From Piezodorus guildinii (lineage: Eukaryota > Arthropoda > Insecta > Hemiptera > Pentatomidae), in NCBI GenBank assembly GCA_023052935.1, contig CM041293.1, forward strand, positions 151,217,474 to 151,281,473: 64,000 nt of DNA, read 5' to 3'. Below, piece by piece: positions 57,453-64,000 of this stretch. The first letter of the stretch is position 1. Every line of letters begins with the position of its first letter. Below the pieces are notes generated by a model, which saw only the letters and a list, made by a program, of their open reading frames with translations, did no database searches and was not told the DNA's origin. Both the position numbers and the translations under genes were made by a program.

Positions 57453-60268
57453 GTAAGTGTAGCAGGGAAAATAATTCAACTGAAATTTCATATTTAAGAC
57501 TATACGCCCGAGATGTTACAGAAACTTTTTCATCAAAATCAGCTAACCAGAAGAGCCACTTTATACCATGCAGTTTCTACATTTTGAGATTCTATCAGTA
57601 TAATTCTAACGGATTTAATTAAAATCTTTATGTCCGTGTGAAACTTAATGGGCTTTGATATCACGTAGGTTTCATTCTGATTGAAATAGTAAATATAGAA
57701 GTTCAAAGAATTTGATAAGCAACCAAAAAAAGGAAAAATATTTTAGTAGATAAATATTTTTTTCACGAACATAAGTATAGTAACATAGATATATAATGTA
57801 ACTTTAGAAACCTAAAGAATTTCGAAAAAAAAGTTATTTTATTTACAAAGTTGTATAATGTGATGGATAGTGATGCAAAGCGGTTAAAACTAAGTGATTG
57901 TTGCACGTTATAATCTCTTTATTTTATTATTTAATTTAAAACACATGTTTCCATCGAAACTCAATGTAAATTCTAACCTTGTTTTTAACTTTAACTTTAT
58001 ATAAAGTCCTTCAATTGCGGGCACCGGATTTTTTTAAAATGCATTTCCTCTCATTAATTATCACCTTTGTGAATGAAGAACTCAAGCTAGTTATAAATTT
58101 CTTAAGATTCGTAAGTGTTTTGGCCGTTGCTCAATAGTATTGAATATCAGAATAGGTACATTATAAACTCTTAACTAATGTAATGAATCTATCGATACCT
58201 GCTACCATGAGGTGGCTACTTTCCAAGTTGACCCTCCTGTTGGGCAAACATGCCGGACCAACATCGTTCCTGAAGACGAGAAGCCTGTCGAGCTCAACAA
58301 TGGCTATATCATGGGCTTCGTTGTCATCGGGGTCGTATTGGGCATGTTCGATCGTCCTCAACACGGGAATGAACTGATCACTTATAGCTGTGGAAACAAT
58401 CCATCAACATCAGATTCTGACTTGATTATTTCAGTTTTAATCGTATCTGACTGTACTCACCTCTCCTGACGTCGTGCGCTCCTACCAGTAGGCGCAGTTC
58501 GCTGATCTTGTCTTTGATATCGGCTGTGCAATGTGCTGCTGTGACGGCATGTTTCCTCGTAATGATGGTCGCTCCGCAAAATGGTTGCCTGTCGGAGAGA
58601 GTAAGAGCCGACATGAAAGGATATGCGTTTGCTCTCGACTCTCTACCTCCTACGATCCTTCCCTATTAAAGTGAAAAATACTTATGATTAAGTCATACAA
58701 TATATCAATACATATATCTAAATCTACTTGTAGGTAAAATATGCTATGCCCAGGTCTTGTGTTCTAACCTTGCATGTGACCCTAGGATTTTAATAGGAGT
58801 AAAAAACCTTGGTACCCGTTAAAGATCCCTATCCTAACAAAACCTGGCTAGGCAAAATTTAGGACTCCCACTGTAGCATCGTCGGATTAGCTTAAGTAGC
58901 ATTAAAGTTACGTTAAATGAATAAAAGAAGGGGATCACTTGTAGCTGGGTTGCTAGCATAACAGCCTTCTATGCCAAAGGTCATGGGTTCAATCCCACAG
59001 GTGGTCCTAGGATTTTTTAATGGGAGTAAAAAATCCTTAGTTATTCTGTCCTTCGGAGGGGATGTTAAAAGGTGGTCCGAGCCTGTGCGATGTCAGGTAC
59101 TGGTTAAAGATTCCTATCCTAACAAAACCTGGCTAGGCAAAATTTAGGACTTCCACTGTAGCATCGTCGGATTAACCTAAGTAGCATTAAAGTTACGTTA
59201 AATGAATAAACGAACAAACGAAGGGGATCACTTGTAGCTGGGTGGCTAGCATAACAGCCTCCTATGCCAAAGATCATGGTTCAATCCCGTAGGTGGTCCT
59301 AGGATTTTTTAATGGGAGTAAAAAATCCTTGGTTATGCCATCCTTCGGGGGGATGTTAAAAGGTGGTTCCGAGTCTGTACGATTTTAGGTACTCGTTAAA
59401 GATTCCTATCCTAACAAAACTTGGCAAGGCAAAATTTAGAACTCCCACTGTAGCATCGTCCGATTAGCCATAGTAGCATAAAGTGACATTAAATAAAATA
59501 AACAAACGAAATAAATTTTAAAAGCTTAATTAGTTTCCATGGGAACCCAATTTAGTTTACAGTGATACATCTGTTTTCATAAAATAATCCAAAAGTATAA
59601 AAATTGATAACAGTGTTAATTTATGGATTTATAACAACTTTCCATTTATTTTAACAGCTTACGTACGATTTGGTACGTAATATTTTTCTAAAATATTGCG
59701 TAATCTTTGGAAGAAAATAAGTTTTGCGATATTGTTCAGTGAAAAAACTGGATTACCATAATCTCCCTCATCACAACATTACAAATAAAATATGTTCATA
59801 AGTTTTTTTTTCTTATAACAACATTTTAAATTTATTCTTTAACAATTTATTTTTATCTCTAAGTGCATTTAAAAATTCTTAAAAGCTATATTAATTGATT
59901 TTAAAAACTGAGGTAAGTGAAAGTCGTGTGTTGCGCGCAACAGATTTTTTAAACTTGTTTCAACTCTATATTAATTTAATAATTCTTAAATTAATTTTTT
60001 TCCAACTGTGGTAAGTGAAAGTTGTGTATTGCCAGCAACAGATTTTTTAACATTAGAGTTATTTTGAATGGGATTGAAAGAATGGTATGCTCACCTACCG
60101 AACATTCGCAGCATCACGAAAGCGTTACTTACCATAATGATAATTCTTTCTACTCACCTTAACTCCCCAGCCACAGGGACAGTTGGTCGCTGACGTGTCA
60201 TTTTCTTCTAAATAATTCTGTGCTGAAACCGCTACTATCAGTACCAATCCAAGTAAGAGGCGTTGCAT
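54945..60268 (-). CDS. Secreted trypsin-like S1 serine protease (six coding exons)
   Basis: Zymogen that cleaves after Lys/Arg once activated. Coding exons (minus): 60158..60268, 58461..58662, 58199..58387, 55488..55648, 55100..55256 and 54945..54988, all GT-AG and in phase, 287 residues. The signal peptide is residues 1-16 (MQRLLLGLVLIVAVSA). A CPCGW motif near 30-34 probably tethers the propeptide. Activation is at R39-IVGG. The triad is H81 (TAAHC), D131 (NEAHDIAIVEL) and S224 (GDSGGP). D218, six residues before the Ser, gives trypsin specificity. It resembles the hemipteran 'venom/salivary serine protease-like' group, but tissue and role cannot be read from sequence. The last exon is predicted from phase only; reading through the donor at 55099 would give an alternative 18-residue end. 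A leader exon lies at 62823..62840. Confidence 0.92.
56140..56790 (-). pseudogene. RTE-like LINE C-terminal fragment
   Basis: On the minus strand: EEIKSRLKAENACYYSVAKL, LLSKNLKVRIYKTIILPMVL, GCETWPLTLKDEHRLKVFEN, KVVRKIFGPKRDE. This is the thumb and C-terminal pattern common to RTE-type endonuclease/reverse transcriptase proteins. A stop follows PMVL, and later frames are broken. It is in an intron of the protease gene, in the gene's own orientation. Confidence 0.8.
57034..58040 (-). repeat. Long copy of repeat A
   Basis: Collinear with 3192..4330 and includes a longer (GT)n core at ~57423-57452. A second partial start of the same repeat precedes it at ~56815-56960 (GGAAATACACGTATTATGAT). 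Lies in intron 3 of the protease gene. Confidence 0.75.
58742..58930 (+). mobile_element. SINE family 3, truncated copy (first of a tandem trio)
   Basis: Lacks the tRNA-like head, retains GTGACCCTAGGATTTTAATA through CACTGTAGCATCGTCGG and an AAATGAATAAAAG tail, and runs directly into the next SINE. Confidence 0.8.
58931..59222 (+). mobile_element. SINE family 3, full copy (second of the trio)
   Basis: Starts GGGATCACTTGTAGCTGGGT; A box and B box (GGGTTCAATCCC) present; ends AAATGAATAAACGAACAAAC. Shares diagnostic variants (GGATTA and AGTAGCATTAAAGTTACG) with the preceding copy. Confidence 0.85.
59223..59512 (+). mobile_element. SINE family 3, full copy (third of the trio)
   Basis: Starts GGGATCACTTGTAGCTGGGT; the B box is eroded (GTTCAATCCCG); ends TAAATAAAATAAACAAACG. 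Its 3' part carries the CCGATTAGCCATAGTAGCAT variant found in the 24.6-kb SINE rather than the variant of its neighbours. Confidence 0.85.
59790..60060 (-). repeat. Terminal piece of repeat A, doubled
   Basis: GGTAAGTGAAAGTCGTGTGT is at ~59911 and a second version, GGTAAGTGAAAGTTGTGTAT, at ~60010, both followed by GCAACAGATTTTTTAA. The left part is the uninterrupted equivalent of the LINE target at 46.9/52.8 kb. Confidence 0.7.
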
Positions 60269-60369
60269 TTTGCCGATCTAAAATACGTTCAAAGGAATCA
60301 TGTTTAAAAATCAAAGTTTATAGTTATGATTGATTTGAAACAAAATGTAAATAATGAATACATTTTATA

Positions 60370-61085
60370 TACAATGCTCTATCCTGGTACTGTCCTCACG
60401 ACTTGCGAACATGTGAGTTATCCGTAAATAATGACCCATCTCTTGCTTCCAAAACCCTTTAATCTCACATTTTTTGCATTGAAGAATGGTGCCAAAAGTG
60501 GATAATTAAAATCTAATCCCATCAAATTACCTTTATCCTTCGTCGAAAACCTATGTCCGCCTGTCCCACTATATCCTTTAGCAATATTCCACTCATCTCA
60601 GTTGAACAGATCCAGTACCTAGGACTCCATTTAGACAAACTTCTTACTTGGAATCCTCATATTAGACTGAAAGACAAGATACAACTCGTTGATACCATTA
60701 ACTACAACACTTACTGGACAAACGATCAAAATTGTCCACATACCACAAAAAAATAATTTATATTACCATCATTAGGCCTATTTGGACATATGGGATTGAG
60801 TTATGGGGATCCACCAAACCATCCAATTCTTCTCACATTCAATCCTTGCAATCCAAAATCCTCCGAAAGATCCTAAATGTCCTTTCCTTTGTCACTAATA
60901 AAATAATTCATAAAGACCTAAATATCCCATTAGTCACAGATCTAGCCCGAACTTGACATACCTCCTTTTATTCCAAATTACCCGTCCACTCCAACCCACT
61001 TGTCCGCAAACTTTCCCATCTATTCCTGACAATCCTCCGGGGCGGCTAAAACGACGATGGTCTCGCGACCGACTACATTAAATAA
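60370..61085 (+). pseudogene. Jockey-like LINE tail fragment
   Basis: Plus-strand frames give EQIQYLGLHLDKLLTWNPHI (60602..60660), then YITIIRPIWTYGIELWGSTK and SLQSKILRKILNVLSFVTNK, the thumb region of jockey-type reverse transcriptases. Frames are broken. It lies in the first intron of the protease gene, antisense. A related fragment is at 63690..64000. Confidence 0.75.
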
Positions 61086-62237
61086 ACACTGAAGTGCTAC
61101 CACTGGATAGTTTCTTCACATGTCTGTATCACACCCACTTGATCAATTAACACATTTATTTAATGTATTTTATTGTATAAAACAGTAGTAAATTTATTTT
61201 AAATAAAAAATAATATACAATTCTTCCTTCGTTTCAGGTAAATTTTTTGTCTAATAAATATTAATAGCCGAAATCTCGAAACCGGATTAGTGCTGATTAA
61301 AAGAATCTACGACACTCAAATACAATTTAACCAATCATTTTCAAATTAATACAGTCGACTGAAAAATAATCAACTATGTTTCCTGTTGGAATGTTTCCTT
61401 TTAAAGCAAAGAACTTAATCTACAACCAAACGGAAGGTATGTATCGTTTAATATACAGTTTTGTTTATATTATCTACGTCCACCTGTAATATTTGTGGAT
61501 TTGACTGCTTTGCATACAACATTTTTGGGCATGATGTTTTCCAGGACATTTTTCAGGATACCTTACCCAAAATGTTCTGTTTTGAATTGGAAAATGATGA
61601 ACTATTCTAGTATGTATTTTTGAGCTTAGGAATCCATTTGACTAGAAATAATATGTCAACTGGCTAGTGCGATGTTTAAGGGAGACATTGAAGATCACTA
61701 CACTCCAATCAATTCACGCGAACCTCATCGAGCACGAGCATGAAATAGTGAGCAGATTATTCGGTAAGATGCTCTATGGGTATAAAAATCCACTAATTCT
61801 AATCAATTAATAAAAAAATGCTTTATTGAATAAATAGATAATCAATAATTTGTGCCAGGATCTTCATCAACTCTGCAACATATTAAGGTCTAACCAATAA
61901 TTGTATCATGCAATGACAACACCATTCTCTCAATTAAGAACTTAAAAATGCCTGAAAAATTTCTGGAATAAGGGCAGAAAGCGGTTTTCCTCTGCACAGC
62001 CACCAGTATCGTTAGGGAAAATTTTAAATATAGCTTAAATTTTTGGTCCCAACCCTTGACTTTTATTCGGGCAGCTAAATAGTCTGGCCAAGTCAAGAAA
62101 ATCATTAATAGAAATAATAATAATCATTGGTCAGTTTAGTATAAATTTAAATAAATGTTTAATATTCAATAGTCGATCGTGAAATGGATATGAAGAGATG
62201 ATTCGGGTAGCTGTCAAAATAAATAAAGAATGTTTAT
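61086..62237. other. Protease intron 1, nothing recognised
   Basis: AT-rich. A minus-strand open stretch at 61890..62105 (containing PDYLAARIKVKGWDQKFKLY) is unidentified and may be a LINE relic. No other structure seen. Confidence 0.4.
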
Positions 62238-62281
62238 TATCCAACGTTTCGACCCATGTTGTGGGTCTTCTTCGGGGTTTA
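62238..62281 (-). ncRNA. Hammerhead-like motif, single copy
   Basis: On the minus strand: CCC, then CGAAGA (core with U4 changed to C), one A, hairpin GACCC-loop-GGGTC, GAAA, CGT, T and GG. The ACGT palindrome and the GAAA box are intact. It is flanked by AT-rich sequence without an obvious inverted partner. Confidence 0.4.
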
Positions 62282-62822
62282 AAAACGTGATACAGTAAAG
62301 GTGTTTGATAATATTAGAAAAGAACATAAAAAATTATTAAAATTTAAACATAAGATATTTTAACTACAAAAAGTGTTTTGATGTAGAAAACACCATTCTT
62401 TGCCTTCAAAATTCAATCCAATAACTACCGTCCAAGCGCAACGCACGATCCCACAACACAATCCTTCTACCAATCTCTTGGACTCAGACCAGTCTGTTGG
62501 GCACGTAAAAACTTTTTAGAAATTCACTTTTCACTAGGCTTAACAATTTTACATGACCATTGGAGTCGCCAAGATGCTACAAAGTGTTGTTATACGTAAT
62601 TCGCAAGGTATATTTTGATTTTTTTTTTAAATCATAGAGTGGAATGATTTTCACTTTGTCATTATGATCCTTATGCTTATGATACTTATATGGTCATTGT
62701 ACTGATCGTTAGTCCAAGGGAACTTCAAGATTGTTATTTTGAGTAATTATATAAAAAGTAACGTGTAAAAAATACGCTGAAAATTAAAAAAAAAAAATTA
62801 CATGTCACTTGAAAGCACTTAC

Positions 62823-62872
62823 CTCTGCAAAAGAACGACTGAAGACAAGATCACGCCGGGGTCCCTTATATA
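62823..62872 (-). promoter_or_regulatory. Protease core promoter (TATA, Inr) and 18-nt leader exon
   Basis: TATATAAG lies at complement 62865..62872. An arthropod initiator TTCAGTC places +1 at 62840, exactly 32 bases downstream of the first T of the TATA box. The transcript would read 18 bases to 62823 and then meet the donor AG|GTAAGT. A matching acceptor (TATTTTAG) at 60278..60285 opens the first coding exon 9 bases before the ATG. A TATA promoter fits a strongly regulated tissue-specific gene. Confidence 0.75.
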
Positions 62873-62881
62873 CGTGAGAAC

Positions 62882-63689
62882 AGCAAACTTTTAAGTCGCT
62901 AATTATATTCCATCAATAATGAATAGAATTTAAAGTAGTCTGAGTCATTTTAGTTTTCAGAATCCCAAGATGTTTTGACAAAGATATTTTAAAAAAGTAA
63001 AAATAAAACTTAATCTTTATGGGTCTTAAGAAGCAGACTACTCACATCATCTGCTTAATCTTCAATAGTTTTATCGATTTCACGGTTGAAGTAAGGCTAC
63101 AATTGGGTTTTGTGGGACGTTGATTTATTCCTCGGCACGAACCACAGCTCCGGAGTAAACAGGAACACGATTGAGATCAAAAATATTTTTCTCTTCAATC
63201 GTCCTTTAGATCAACGATTGTAGAGTTGGAATGTCCTTGGCAGATAACATTTGCCAGTGTACTTACTTTGCAAATGTTAGTGAGAAATACAAATAAAATA
63301 TTTCTTTAATTTAAGAATGGAGTGTAGGTATTAGTGATGAATGCTGTTCTCCAAAAACTTAATTTATTAATACATTCATTGGAAACCACATCCACAAATA
63401 TAATCAAATAGTAACATACGATTGTCGAGGGTTCTTTGAAGACCATTTCGTCGGGCACTTGGTATTAGTGATTTCGCAAATTGGATGTTACAGTTCCAGA
63501 TTCTATGAAGATGGTGAGAATGGTAATTTTTAGATAGTAAACTGGACAAGCGATCTCGCAACTTCTATTGTCCAATCGAACCATACGTTACTGAAAAGTA
63601 TGATTTTTTTGGGGTAAGGGGAGGGAGGAAAGTGAGGATGAGGGGGAGGATTCAACTCCATTCCAGCATTGTCCGCATTACTTTCGCGG
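62882..63689. other. Upstream region of the protease gene
   Basis: Should hold the gene's distal regulatory sequence. I see no recognisable coding segment. A G/A-rich patch is at 63609..63652. Confidence 0.4.
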
Positions 63690-64000
63690 ATGACCAATGC
63701 ATAATGACCCAGCTGCTGCATCCCAGACCCTTTTAAGCTCCACATCACAGCCATTGAGGCGTAATGTCAGATCAGGAAGAATCACAATAAATCCTAACTT
63801 ATCCCATCAAATGACCTTTACGCAAACCAATAACATACTGCATGCAGTATCCTTAGTAACATCCCACCTACCCCTGTAGAACAAATTCAATATTTAGGAC
63901 TCCATCTTGACAAGCCCTTACATGCAATCCTCATACAAGACTTAAACGACAAGAAACAGCTCGTAGAAACGATTGTTACAACACTTTTACCATTATCACA
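63690..64000 (+). pseudogene. Jockey-like LINE fragment, runs off the window
   Basis: Shares AATGACCCA, CCCTTTTAA and, in protein, EQIQYLGLHLDK (63880..63915, frame-disrupted after that) with the fragment at 60370..61085. It is the same LINE family, more decayed, and incomplete at the window end. Confidence 0.65.

Noticed and set aside
58183..58469. Plus-strand ORFs over the protease exons
   Set aside because: Antisense shadows of well-supported protease exons.
1..64000. CRISPR arrays, bacterial operons, integrated viral genes
   Set aside because: No spaced direct-repeat array, no bacterial gene organisation and no capsid, envelope or polymerase-like ORF of viral type; all reverse transcriptases are of the non-LTR kind.

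Overview
The window is AT-rich animal nuclear DNA, almost certainly from an insect and most likely a hemipteran. The genes are split into small exons with GT-AG introns. Their closest recognisable relatives are insect proteins (an Fsn/FBXO45 protein of the same 255-residue length as I recall for Drosophila), and the intergenic space is packed with LINEs, tRNA-derived SINEs, a mariner remnant and simple repeats. There are no bacterial operons and no CRISPR.

Five protein genes and one tRNA are supported. (1) Complement 93..~5029: an augmin subunit resembling HAUS3, seven coding exons. (2) 7503..9743 (+): COPS9, the small acidic COP9-signalosome subunit, three exons, head-to-head with gene 1. 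(3) Complement 11677..19687: the E2F partner Dp (TFDP1 type), eleven coding exons, carrying two single-base frameshifts. (4) 20300..29626 (+): Fsn/FBXO45, an F-box plus SPRY ubiquitin-ligase receptor, three exons, head-to-head with Dp across about 0.6 kb. (5) Complement 54945..62840: a secreted trypsin-like S1 serine protease with a TATA/Inr promoter and an 18-nt non-coding leader exon. (6) Complement 36970..37043: tRNA-Asn(GTT). The housekeeping genes 1-4 fill the first 30 kb; 30-54 kb holds no host protein gene that I can recognise.

The 30-54 kb block is dominated by mobile DNA. Its centrepiece is a full-length I-superfamily LINE on the minus strand (46936..52778) with a 15-bp target-site duplication, two ORFs, an Inr + DPE promoter at its exact 5' end and a (CAA)n tail. 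Its only coding damage that I found is four one-base indels. It sits inside an older repeat, and a relative of that repeat at ~59.8 kb provides the empty site. Other elements include a degenerate mariner, several LINE 3' fragments, three SINE families (two with perfect target-site duplications), a head-to-tail SINE trio, and two long inverted-repeat (foldback) elements.

The most unusual signal is a recurring small motif resembling a minimal hammerhead ribozyme: CTGANGA, a short hairpin, then GAAACGT followed by a base that restarts a short outer stem. It occurs in both arms of each foldback (23.6-23.8 kb and 45.75-45.97 kb) and alone at 30.35 kb and 62.25 kb. This pattern is known from Penelope-like retroelements. 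It suggests a non-autonomous, ribozyme-bearing family in this genome, although several copies carry core substitutions.
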